A stretch of 64,000 nt of DNA from JACDHG01 sp963815295 (GTDB lineage Bacteria; Actinomycetota; Actinomycetes; Propionibacteriales; Nocardioidaceae): the NCBI GenBank assembly GCA_963815295.1, contig CAWFFZ010000008.1:248001-312000 (forward strand), given 5' to 3'. The translations under genes and the position numbers were made by a program. Each line of letters begins with the position of its first letter. Position 1 is the stretch's first letter. Shown one piece after another: positions 33,377-40,821 of the stretch. The notes under the pieces are model-generated. The model was not told where the DNA came from. It did no database searches and worked only from the letters and a program-made list of their open reading frames with translations.

Positions 33377-34432
33377 ATGCCGACCGCTGAGGCTGTCAAA
33401 GCCGAGGAAACCCTCATCCACGTGCTCTGGATCAACGCCGGGCTCAGCTGCGACGGCGACTCCGTCGCGCTGACCGCCGCGACCCAACCCAGCATCGAGG
33501 AGATTGCGCTGGGGGCCCTCCCCGGATTGCCTCAAATTGCCGTGCACTGGCCACTGATCGACTTCGAGTGTGGCCCGACCGGTGGGGCTGACGACTTCCT
33601 TGAGTGGTTCTTCAAGGCCGACCGGGGTGAGCTCGAGCCGTTCGTCCTGGTCGTCGAAGGCTCGATCCCCAACGAGAAGATCAAGGACGAGGGCTACTGG
33701 TGCGGGTTCGGCAACAACCCCGACACTGGCCAGCCGATGACGACGAGCGAGTGGCTTGACCGCCTCACGCCGAAGGCGACGGCGGTCGTCGCGGTCGGCA
33801 CCTGCGCGACGTACGGCGGCATCCATGCGATGGCGGGTAACCCAACCGGCGCGATGGGTGTCCCGGACTATCTGGGCTGGGACTGGAAGTCCAAGGCAGG
33901 GATCCCGATCGTCTGTGTCCCTGGTTGCCCGATCCAGCCCGACAACCTGTCGGAGACGTTGACCTACTTGCTCTACATGGCCACCGGCCAGGCGCCGATG
34001 ATCCCCCTCGACGAATCGCTGCGACCGACCTGGCTGTTCGGACAGACCGTGCACGAAGGCTGCGACCGCGCCGGCTACTACGAGCAAGGCGACTTCGCGA
34101 CCGAGTACGGCTCGCCGAAGTGCATCGTGAAGCTGGGCTGCTGGGGCCCCGTCGTGAAGTGCAACGTCCCCAAGCGGGGCTGGATGAACGGCATGGGCGG
34201 CTGTCCCAACGTGGGCGGCATCTGCATCGGCTGCACGATGCCGGGCTTCCCCGACAAGTTCATGCCGTTCATGGACGAGCCGCCAGGTGGCAAGTTCTCG
34301 ACGACGACCATCGGTCTGTACGGCTCGACGATTCGCCGGCTGCGCCAGATGACCACCCACACCGTTGACCAAGAACCCAAGTGGCGCAAGCCCGGTTCGA
34401 CGCTCACTACAGGCGCCACCCGCACCTGGTAG
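33377..34432 (+). CDS. hhyS: Group 1h [NiFe]-hydrogenase small subunit
   Basis: A 351-residue electron-transfer subunit. It lacks the N-terminal Tat signal of periplasmic uptake enzymes. The motif normally reading CTGC is CDGD here (Cys25, Asp28). Replacement of one proximal-cluster cysteine by aspartate is reported for the actinobacterial-type high-affinity hydrogenase of Ralstonia eutropha. Other Cys-rich segments: GTCATYGG, CVPGCPIQPDN, KCIVKLGCWGPVVKC, GGCPNVGGICIGC. ATG at 33377 has GGGGAG just upstream. With hhyL it should oxidise H2 at trace levels. Confidence 0.95.
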   Translation: MPTAEAVKAEETLIHVLWINAGLSCDGDSVALTAATQPSIEEIALGALPGLPQIAVHWPLIDFECGPTGGADDFLEWFFKADRGELEPFVLVVEGSIPNEKIKDEGYWCGFGNNPDTGQPMTTSEWLDRLTPKATAVVAVGTCATYGGIHAMAGNPTGAMGVPDYLGWDWKSKAGIPIVCVPGCPIQPDNLSETLTYLLYMATGQAPMIPLDESLRPTWLFGQTVHEGCDRAGYYEQGDFATEYGSPKCIVKLGCWGPVVKCNVPKRGWMNGMGGCPNVGGICIGCTMPGFPDKFMPFMDEPPGGKFSTTTIGLYGSTIRRLRQMTTHTVDQEPKWRKPGSTLTTGATRTW

Positions 34433-34458
34433 ACCTTCCAGCTCAGAGAGGCGGCGTC

Positions 34459-36252
34459 ATGGCGTCCACGATCGCCAAGCCCAGCAAGTTCCAGGAAAAC
34501 TCCGATGGCCTCGTCGAGATGGCGTGGGACCCGATCACCCGAATCGTCGGCAGCCTCGGCATCTACACGAAGATCGACTTCAACAACAAGTCCGTGGCCG
34601 AGTGTCACAGCACATCGTCGATCTTCCGTGGCTACTCGATCTTCATGAAGGGCAAAGACCCTCGCGACGCGCACTTCATCACCAGCCGCATCTGCGGAAT
34701 CTGTGGTGACAACCACGCGACGTGTTCGTGCTACGCGCAGAACATGGCGTACGGCGTGAAGCCGCCAAACATCGGTGAGTGGATCGTCAACCTCGGCGAA
34801 GCAGCCGAGTACATGTTCGACCACAACATCTTCCAGGAGAACCTGGTCGGGGTCGACTACTGCGAGAAGATGGTCGCCGAGACCAACCCCGGCGTGCTCG
34901 AACTGGCCAACAACACCGAGGCGCCGCACGCCGGAGACCACGGCTACAAGACCATCGGCGACATCATGCGGTCGCTCAACCCGTTCACGGGGGAGTTCTA
35001 CCGCGAGGCGCTGCAGGTCAGTCGGTGGACTCGCGAGATGTTCTGCCTGATGGAGGGGCGTCACGTCCACCCGTCGACGCTCTACCCCGGCGGAGTCGGC
35101 ACGGTCGCCACCATCCAGCTGATGACCGACTACATCACCCGTCTGATGCGCTACGTCGAGTTCATGAAGAAGGTCGTGCCGATGCACGACGACTTGTTCG
35201 ACTTCTTCTACCAGGCGCTGCCGGGCTACGAGCAGGTCGGTCTGCGTCGTACGCTGCTCGGTTGCTGGGGGTCGTTCCAGGATCCGGAGGTCTGCAACTT
35301 CGCCTATAAGGACATGACTGAGTGGGGCCGTGCGATGTACGTGACCCCGGGGGTCGTCGTCGACGGCAAGCTCGTCACCACCGACCTGGTCGAGATCAAC
35401 CTCGGCATCAGGATCTTGCTCGGCTCGTCCTACTACGAAGACTGGGAAGGCCAAGAGACCTTCGTGACGCATGACCCGTTGGGCAACCCGGTCGACCGGC
35501 GGCACCCGTGGAACCAGCACACGAACCCCAAGCCGCAAAAGCGTGATCTCGACGACAAGTACAGCTGGGTGATGTCGCCGCGTTGGTACGACGGCAAGGA
35601 CTACCTGGCCCTCGACACCGGCGGCGGACCGCTCGCCCGGTTGTGGGTGACCGCGCTAGCGAAGCTCGTCGACATCGGCTATGTCCAGTCCACCGGCTCC
35701 AGCGTCAAGATCAACCTTCCGAAGACGGCGTTGAAGGGGCCGGTAGAGCTCGAGTGGAAAGTCCCGCAGTGGAGCAACACGATCGAGCGCAACCGCGCCC
35801 GCACCTACTTCCAGGCCTACGCCGCGGCTTGCGCGCTGCACTTCGCCGAGAAGGCGTTGGTGGAGATCCGTGCCGGGCGAACCAAGACGTGGGAGAAGTT
35901 CACCGTCCCTGACGAGGCCATCGGGTGTGGATTCACTGAGGCGGTGCGCGGAGTGCTCTCGCACCACATGGTCATTCGTGACGGCAAGATCGCGAACTAC
36001 CATCCCTATCCTCCGACCCCGTGGAACGCCAACCCGCGTGACTCCTACGGCACCCCCGGTCCCTACGAAGACGCGGTGCAGGGCCAGCCGATCTTCGAGG
36101 AGAACGACCGGGAGCACTTCAAGGGCATCGACATCATGCGCACGGTCCGCAGCTTCGACCCGTGCTTGCCCTGCGGCGTGCATATGTACCTCGGCGGCGG
36201 CAAGACTTTGGAGATGATGCACTCGCCGACCCAGTCCGTCACGGGCGAGTAG
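34459..36252 (+). CDS. hhyL: Group 1h [NiFe]-hydrogenase large subunit
   Basis: A 597-residue catalytic subunit. The L1 nickel motif RICGICGDNHATCS puts ligands at Cys79 and Cys82. The L2 motif DPCLPCGVH puts ligands at Cys569 and Cys572. A 22-residue extension follows that His, longer than the short cleaved tail of most uptake hydrogenases; a maturation protease is nevertheless encoded downstream. ATG at 34459 has GAGAGGCGG upstream. It requires HypABCDEF for NiFe(CN)2CO assembly. Confidence 0.96.
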   Translation: MASTIAKPSKFQENSDGLVEMAWDPITRIVGSLGIYTKIDFNNKSVAECHSTSSIFRGYSIFMKGKDPRDAHFITSRICGICGDNHATCSCYAQNMAYGVKPPNIGEWIVNLGEAAEYMFDHNIFQENLVGVDYCEKMVAETNPGVLELANNTEAPHAGDHGYKTIGDIMRSLNPFTGEFYREALQVSRWTREMFCLMEGRHVHPSTLYPGGVGTVATIQLMTDYITRLMRYVEFMKKVVPMHDDLFDFFYQALPGYEQVGLRRTLLGCWGSFQDPEVCNFAYKDMTEWGRAMYVTPGVVVDGKLVTTDLVEINLGIRILLGSSYYEDWEGQETFVTHDPLGNPVDRRHPWNQHTNPKPQKRDLDDKYSWVMSPRWYDGKDYLALDTGGGPLARLWVTALAKLVDIGYVQSTGSSVKINLPKTALKGPVELEWKVPQWSNTIERNRARTYFQAYAAACALHFAEKALVEIRAGRTKTWEKFTVPDEAIGCGFTEAVRGVLSHHMVIRDGKIANYHPYPPTPWNANPRDSYGTPGPYEDAVQGQPIFEENDREHFKGIDIMRTVRSFDPCLPCGVHMYLGGGKTLEMMHSPTQSVTGE

Positions 36253-36259
36253 TCCCGCC

Positions 36260-37213
36260 ATGGGACCCGAAACGCTGGGGCACGGTGAATCGGCCGCCGG
36301 CGGAGCGGATCGACTGCGGGACACCGGTGAACGAATCGAGGTCCTGCTCGACGCGAGCGCTGCGGGCGGCGCGGTCGCCCGGCAACGCGCCGAGGACCTC
36401 GTCGCTCTTGTCACCGACCTCTACGGCGCAGGGCTGGAGCGGCTGCTCCAGATCCTTGCGGACGCGGGGCGGCTCGACGACAAGATGATGGGTGCGCTTG
36501 CTGAGGACGACCTCGTGGCGAGCCTTCTCCTCGTGCACGGGCTGCACCCGCACGACATCGAGACCCGTGTGGGCGCCGCTCTCGACAGCGTTCGCCCCTA
36601 CCTCGGGTCCCACGGAGGCGACGTCGAGCTCGTCGACGTCGGTGCCGACGGGGGGGTGCGGATCCGGTTGTTGGGGAGCTGCGACGGTTGCCCGTCGTCG
36701 GCCGTGACCTTGCAGCTCGCGGTAGAAGGAGCGATCGAGGCAGCCGCCCCAGAGGTCACGTCCATCGAGGTCGAGACACCGACCGAGCGGGCCGACGCCA
36801 AGCCCGCACTGATCCCGGTCACTGCGCTGCGGTCTCGGCTCGGTGACGACGACGCTGCGCCCGTGCCCCACTGGCTGCCGGTTCCGGAGGTGGCGTCGTT
36901 AGAGCCCGGTGAGCTCGCCGGCTTCCAGGTCGACGGCGTCGACCTGTTTGCCTGCCGACTCGGTCAAGACCTGTTCGCCTACCGTGACCACTGTCCCGGA
37001 TGTGAGCAGACTCTGGCGGGAGCGACCCTCGAACGCCGGCTGGGCGAGGCATCCGGCGGTGCGGTGTTGACGTGCGGCAGGTGTCGAAGCCACTACGACG
37101 TACGCCGTGCCGGGGTCAGCCTCGACGGAAACGACCGTCATCTCGACCCCTACCCACTCTTGATGCGTGACGGCGTGCTGATGGTTGCCCTGCCGGTGGT
37201 GGCCACGACATGA
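36260..37213 (+). CDS. NifU-domain/Rieske-like iron-sulfur protein of the hydrogenase operon
   Basis: 317 residues with three parts. An N-terminal helical region (about 1-95) comes first. A NifU C-terminal-type domain (about 95-170) has GSCDGCPSS and HGGDVELVDV. A C-terminal Rieske-like beta domain (about 210-315) follows. In the last, the expected CxH and CxxH pairs read HCPGC and CGRCRSHYDV, giving four cysteines. It starts 7 nt after hhyL. It may carry electrons from the hydrogenase to the quinone pool, as proposed for the iron-sulfur proteins encoded in mycobacterial hydrogenase operons, or assist cluster insertion; both are inferred. Confidence 0.82.
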   Translation: MGPETLGHGESAAGGADRLRDTGERIEVLLDASAAGGAVARQRAEDLVALVTDLYGAGLERLLQILADAGRLDDKMMGALAEDDLVASLLLVHGLHPHDIETRVGAALDSVRPYLGSHGGDVELVDVGADGGVRIRLLGSCDGCPSSAVTLQLAVEGAIEAAAPEVTSIEVETPTERADAKPALIPVTALRSRLGDDDAAPVPHWLPVPEVASLEPGELAGFQVDGVDLFACRLGQDLFAYRDHCPGCEQTLAGATLERRLGEASGGAVLTCGRCRSHYDVRRAGVSLDGNDRHLDPYPLLMRDGVLMVALPVVATT

Positions 37214-37884
37214 CCGCTGCGGGTGGTAACGGTGTTGATGGTGGCGGCTCGCTCAGCGTGCTCCGCCGGATCGCGAACCGCCCACCGCCTGATCCCGACG
37301 TCGAGAAGTGCGAGATGTGCGCCGAGGTCATCGGTGAAGAGCATCCGCACGTCGTCGACATCGAGAGTCGGGGGCTCATGTGCACCTGCCGCGGCTGCTA
37401 CCTGCTCTTCACCGCAGAGCAGGCGCATCTGCGCTTCCGGGCAGTCCCCGACCGCTACTTGTCGTTCCCCGAGATCGATGTCGACGCTGCATTGTGGAGC
37501 CAGCTGGAGATCCCCGTCGGACTCGCGTTCCTGTTCTCCAACTCCGTGCTCAATTCGACGGTCGCGTTCTACCCAGGTCCTGCCGGGGTCACCGAGTCCG
37601 AGCTGGACCTGAAGGCATGGAGCAGCATCGTCGAGGCCAACCCGTCGCTTGGCACCCTGAGGCCAGACGTCGAGGCATTGCTCGTGCACACCACCGACCA
37701 TGGCGAGGAGTTTCGGTGCTTCCTCGTGCCGATCGACGCATGCTACGAGCTCGCTGGGCGGCTCCGACTGGTCTGGCGCGGCTTCGACGGCGGGCAAGAC
37801 GCCTACGAGCAGATCGAAGCGTTCTTCGCCCAGGTGGCCGAGCGAAGTAGGCCCGCACCAACCGCTGAAGGAAACGCGTCGTGA
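37210..37884 (+). CDS. DUF5947 hydrogenase-associated protein
   Basis: A 224-residue cytosolic protein with two Cys motifs, CEMC (about 34-37) and CTCRGC (about 58-63), suggesting a metal or Fe-S site, and LLFTAEQAHLRFRAVPDRYL following. It overlaps both neighbours by 4 nt. It is typically found only in group 1h hydrogenase operons (recollection of the family). Function unknown. Confidence 0.78.
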   Translation: MTAAGGNGVDGGGSLSVLRRIANRPPPDPDVEKCEMCAEVIGEEHPHVVDIESRGLMCTCRGCYLLFTAEQAHLRFRAVPDRYLSFPEIDVDAALWSQLEIPVGLAFLFSNSVLNSTVAFYPGPAGVTESELDLKAWSSIVEANPSLGTLRPDVEALLVHTTDHGEEFRCFLVPIDACYELAGRLRLVWRGFDGGQDAYEQIEAFFAQVAERSRPAPTAEGNAS

Positions 37885-38522
37885 CCGACCTGTCGTTCCG
37901 TGTCGACGATGTCGTGGCCGAGCCTTACGCAGCCGCGCCGCAGCTGACTGCGCGGCTGCAGGTCTCGGAGGCCAGCGGGACGACGGTCCATGCGATCGCA
38001 CTGCGTTGTCAGGTACGGATCGAGCCCCAGCGCCGGGGCTACAACGAGGACGAGGCCGGCGGGCTGGTCGATCAGTTCGGCGGCCGCGACCGCTGGTCAC
38101 AGACGCTCAAGCCGTTTCTGTGGATGCAGTGCGGCACGATGGTCCAAGGGTTCGACGTCACCACCATGGTCGACCTGCCAATGGCCGTGACCTACGACTT
38201 CGACGTCGCTGCATCGAAGTACCTGCATGCGTTGGGCGAAGGGGAGGTGCCGTTGGTCTTCCTGTTCTCCGGCACCGTCTTCACCCGTGGTGACTCGGGA
38301 TTCGGTGTCGAGCAGGTGGCGTGGCACCTCGAGGACTCCTACCGGATGCCAGTCAGCGTCTGGCACGACTGCATGCAGATGCATTTCCCCAACGCCGGTT
38401 GGATCCGACTCGACCGGGACACGATGGCCGACCTCGCGCGCTACAAGTCCACGCATGGACTGACCACGTGGGACGAAGTGCTGGCCCGATTGCTACCGGC
38501 AAGCAAGGAGACCGCGCGATGA
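37881..38522 (+). CDS. DUF6084 hydrogenase-associated protein
   Basis: A 213-residue protein, mostly beta-rich, with no membrane helix. Conserved-looking blocks: ALRCQVRIEPQRRGYNEDEA and GLVDQFGGRDRWSQTLKPF, then LVFLFSGTVFTRG and SVWHDCMQMHFPNAGWIRL. It begins at ATGA... /GTGA-type 4-nt overlap with the DUF5947 gene and ends in an ATGA overlap with the next. The family assignment is from memory of the usual operon order. Function unknown. Confidence 0.76.
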   Translation: MTDLSFRVDDVVAEPYAAAPQLTARLQVSEASGTTVHAIALRCQVRIEPQRRGYNEDEAGGLVDQFGGRDRWSQTLKPFLWMQCGTMVQGFDVTTMVDLPMAVTYDFDVAASKYLHALGEGEVPLVFLFSGTVFTRGDSGFGVEQVAWHLEDSYRMPVSVWHDCMQMHFPNAGWIRLDRDTMADLARYKSTHGLTTWDEVLARLLPASKETAR

Positions 38523-39910
38523 GTCTCGACGCCGTTCGCGCCGTCGCGGACGCTGTTCTCTACGAGGGCTACCTCTTGTATCCCTACCGCGCCACCTCGG
38601 GAAAGAACCAGGTGCGGTGGCAGTTCGGGGTCCTCGGCCCACCCGGTGCCGAGGATGCCGGGATTGGTGAGGCGTCGCGTATGTCGATGCAGTGCTTGAT
38701 GCGCGACCCTGGCGACGTTGGCGACGCCCAGCTACGACTCCACCTCCGCTTTCTCCAAGTGCAGAGTCGACGCCCACAGCGCGCCACGCCAGGCAGTGTC
38801 GAGGAGTACATCGACGTGCCTGAGCTGGTCGTCGGACCGACGCGATGGTTGTCGTGGGATGAGGCGGTCGAGGTTGAGCACGCGATCGACGTGGCCTTTG
38901 CAGACCTGCGCGAGGGTCTGGTTGCCTCGGTCGACGTACCAGCCGGCGAGGACATCGAAGTCATCGCTGACGAGGACGGAGGCGTCGCCGGCCGACTGGT
39001 GCGGCAGCGCTCGCAGGTCCAGGCCACGGTCCATGCCAGTGCCGACCAGGTGAGCGGGATCTGGCGGCTCTCGGTCCGGGTCGACAACGCGGCGTCGACA
39101 CCCGGCGGCGACAAGGATGACGCGCTGCGCCGTTCGCTCGTCGGCACCCATGTGGTCATCGAGGCCGTGACCCCGGGGTGCACCTTCGTCTCGGTGATCG
39201 ATCCACCCGAGGATGCGAAGGAGGCTGCGGCCGCGTGCCAGCAGGACCGCTGCTGGCCCGTGCTAGGAGGGCCGGAGGGCGACAGCAGCGTGGTGCTGGG
39301 GTCTCCCATCATCCTCTACGACCACCCCGAGATCGCCGAGCAGAGCGCCGGCGCGCTCTTCGATTCCACCGAGATCGACGAGATCCTGACCCTGCGGGTG
39401 ATGACGATGTCCGACGAGGAAAAGGCCGAGGCCAGGGCCACCGACCCCCGTGCAGCCGAGATCATCGACCGGTGCGACCAGATGTCGCCAGCCGACCTGC
39501 AGCGGATGCACGGGATTCTGCGTGACCCCTTCGGCGCCACGCCCGATCCGTTCGCGGCCGACGTGTTTTCGACCGAGAAGCCATGGTGGGATCCGGAGTC
39601 GGAGGCCACGGTCGATCCGGAGGTCGACTTCGTAGTCGTTCAGGGGGTCCGGGTCGCGAACGGCAGCATCGTCCGGATCCATCCAAACCGCAGGGCTGAT
39701 GCCCAGGATCTGTTCTTCTCCGACCAGGTCGCGCGGGTCACCGCCGTGCACCGCGACGTCGATGGCGAGACTCACGTCGCCGTGGTTCTTGTCGACGACC
39801 CCGCCGCCGACCTGCACGACTGGTACGGGCGCTACCTGTACTTTGCGCCCGATGAGGTGGAGCCTTTGCCCACAGACAGTTTCGAGCCAAGGAAGGAGAG
39901 CCGACCGTGA
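38519..39910 (+). CDS. Large hydrogenase-operon protein of unknown function
   Basis: 463 residues, cytosolic, no membrane helix and no metal motif. The N-terminal block ADAVLYEGYLLYPYRATSGK is characteristic. The centre has GSPIILYDHPEIAEQSAGAL and the C-terminal third a small beta-barrel-like segment (VQGVRVANGSIVRIHPNRRA, then DWYGRYLYFAPDEVEPL). ATG at 38519 gives a 4-nt overlap with the DUF6084 gene; the longer open frame upstream is a shadow of it. It is conserved in this operon type but I cannot name a function. Confidence 0.78.
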   Translation: MSLDAVRAVADAVLYEGYLLYPYRATSGKNQVRWQFGVLGPPGAEDAGIGEASRMSMQCLMRDPGDVGDAQLRLHLRFLQVQSRRPQRATPGSVEEYIDVPELVVGPTRWLSWDEAVEVEHAIDVAFADLREGLVASVDVPAGEDIEVIADEDGGVAGRLVRQRSQVQATVHASADQVSGIWRLSVRVDNAASTPGGDKDDALRRSLVGTHVVIEAVTPGCTFVSVIDPPEDAKEAAAACQQDRCWPVLGGPEGDSSVVLGSPIILYDHPEIAEQSAGALFDSTEIDEILTLRVMTMSDEEKAEARATDPRAAEIIDRCDQMSPADLQRMHGILRDPFGATPDPFAADVFSTEKPWWDPESEATVDPEVDFVVVQGVRVANGSIVRIHPNRRADAQDLFFSDQVARVTAVHRDVDGETHVAVVLVDDPAADLHDWYGRYLYFAPDEVEPLPTDSFEPRKESRP

Positions 39911-40026
39911 GAACACTAGGAGTGATCACCGCTGTGGTCGCCGGAGTGGGAGCTGCGGTGGTTACCGTGCTCGGGATTCGTTCGATCCCGGATATCCGTA
40001 GGTACCTCAAGATTCGTCAGATGTGA
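39907..40026 (+). CDS. DUF6893-like small membrane protein of the hydrogenase operon
   Basis: A 39-residue ORF: GTG at 39907 overlapping the preceding stop as GTGA, then one membrane helix (about residues 4-24) and a basic tail (SIPDIRRYLKIRQM). Such very small single-helix proteins are a regular part of actinobacterial group 1h clusters. It may tether the hydrogenase to the membrane or help form the quinone-reducing contact; this is conjecture. Confidence 0.8.
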   Translation: MRTLGVITAVVAGVGAAVVTVLGIRSIPDIRRYLKIRQM

Positions 40027-40042
40027 AGGAGGACGAAGGCCC

Positions 40043-40543
40043 TTGACCATCCTGGTTGCGGGGATCGGCAACATCTTCTTGACCGACGACGGGTTCGGGC
40101 CGGAGGTCGTGCGTCGGCTGCGCTCGACCGTCGGCCCCGGACTGCCCGATGACATCCGGGTTGTCGACTACGGCATCCGGGGGATGCACCTCGCCTACGA
40201 CCTGCTCGAAGGCTACGACGCGCTCGTGCTGGTGGATGCCATCCCCGGTCACGGCCCGGCTGGCGATGTCTGCGTGCTCGAGGTGGGCGCGGACGACTTG
40301 GGCTCGGGACCGCTCGACGCGCATGGCATGGACCCGGTATCAGTGTTGGCCAACTTGGAGACGCTCGGAGGCCAACTGCCGCCGACGTACGTCGTCGGGG
40401 CTGCGCCGGTTGATGTTTCCGAGGGCATCGGGCTGACCGATCCGATGGCGGCGGCGGTGTCAGACGCGGCGGAGGCGGTGAGCAGCCTGCTGCATCAACT
40501 GAGCGCAGGGACGCCAAGCATCAGCAACGGATCAAGGGAGTAG
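40043..40543 (+). CDS. Hydrogenase maturation protease (HupD/HycI type)
   Basis: A 166-residue M52-family endopeptidase. VAGIGNIFLTDDGFGPEV supplies the metal Asp/Glu (about residue 17), DYGIRGMHLAYDLL the second acid, and DAHGMDPVSVL the His ligand (about 94). TTG at 40043 follows AAGGAGGACG, a strong ribosome site. It should trim the C-terminus of the large subunit after nickel insertion. Confidence 0.9.
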   Translation: MTILVAGIGNIFLTDDGFGPEVVRRLRSTVGPGLPDDIRVVDYGIRGMHLAYDLLEGYDALVLVDAIPGHGPAGDVCVLEVGADDLGSGPLDAHGMDPVSVLANLETLGGQLPPTYVVGAAPVDVSEGIGLTDPMAAAVSDAAEAVSSLLHQLSAGTPSISNGSRE

Positions 40544-40545
40544 TC

Positions 40546-40821
40546 ATGTGCCTCGGAATCCCCGGCCAGGTCGTGGAGATGGTCGACGGGTATGCCGGAC
40601 AGCTGGCGATGGTCGATGTCGAAGGAGCGACGCGGCGGGTCAACATCGGGATGCTCGAGCTCGACCAGCAGCATCTTGCGCCGGGCGACTGGATCCTCAT
40701 TCACATGGGGTTCGCGGTGGAGCGCACCGACGCAGCGGGCGCTGAACGGGCGATGGCTGGCCTGGAGATGATGGGGCGCCCGCGCGAACCTGCCGAGGTG
40801 GAGGACACCACGGGTGGCTAG
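40546..40821 (+). CDS. hypC: Hydrogenase assembly chaperone HypC
   Basis: A 91-residue HypC/HybG/HupF protein. The N-terminal MCLGIPGQVVEM with the essential Cys2, then VNIGMLEL and PGDWILIHMGFAVE, are all typical. It carries the Fe(CN)2CO moiety with HypD. Starts 2 nt after the protease stop. Its TAG stop and the TAG stop of the opposite-strand cyclase gene share the bases CTAG at 40818-40821. Confidence 0.95.
   Translation: MCLGIPGQVVEMVDGYAGQLAMVDVEGATRRVNIGMLELDQQHLAPGDWILIHMGFAVERTDAAGAERAMAGLEMMGRPREPAEVEDTTGG

Noticed and set aside
33377..34432. NADH dehydrogenase (complex I) 20-kDa subunit
   Set aside because: Related fold, but the adjacent large subunit, hyp genes and CDGD motif identify a hydrogenase.
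34078..35538. Minus-strand open frame of 486 codons over hhyS-hhyL
   Set aside because: Antisense to the hydrogenase subunits; no domain similarity and no ribosome site.
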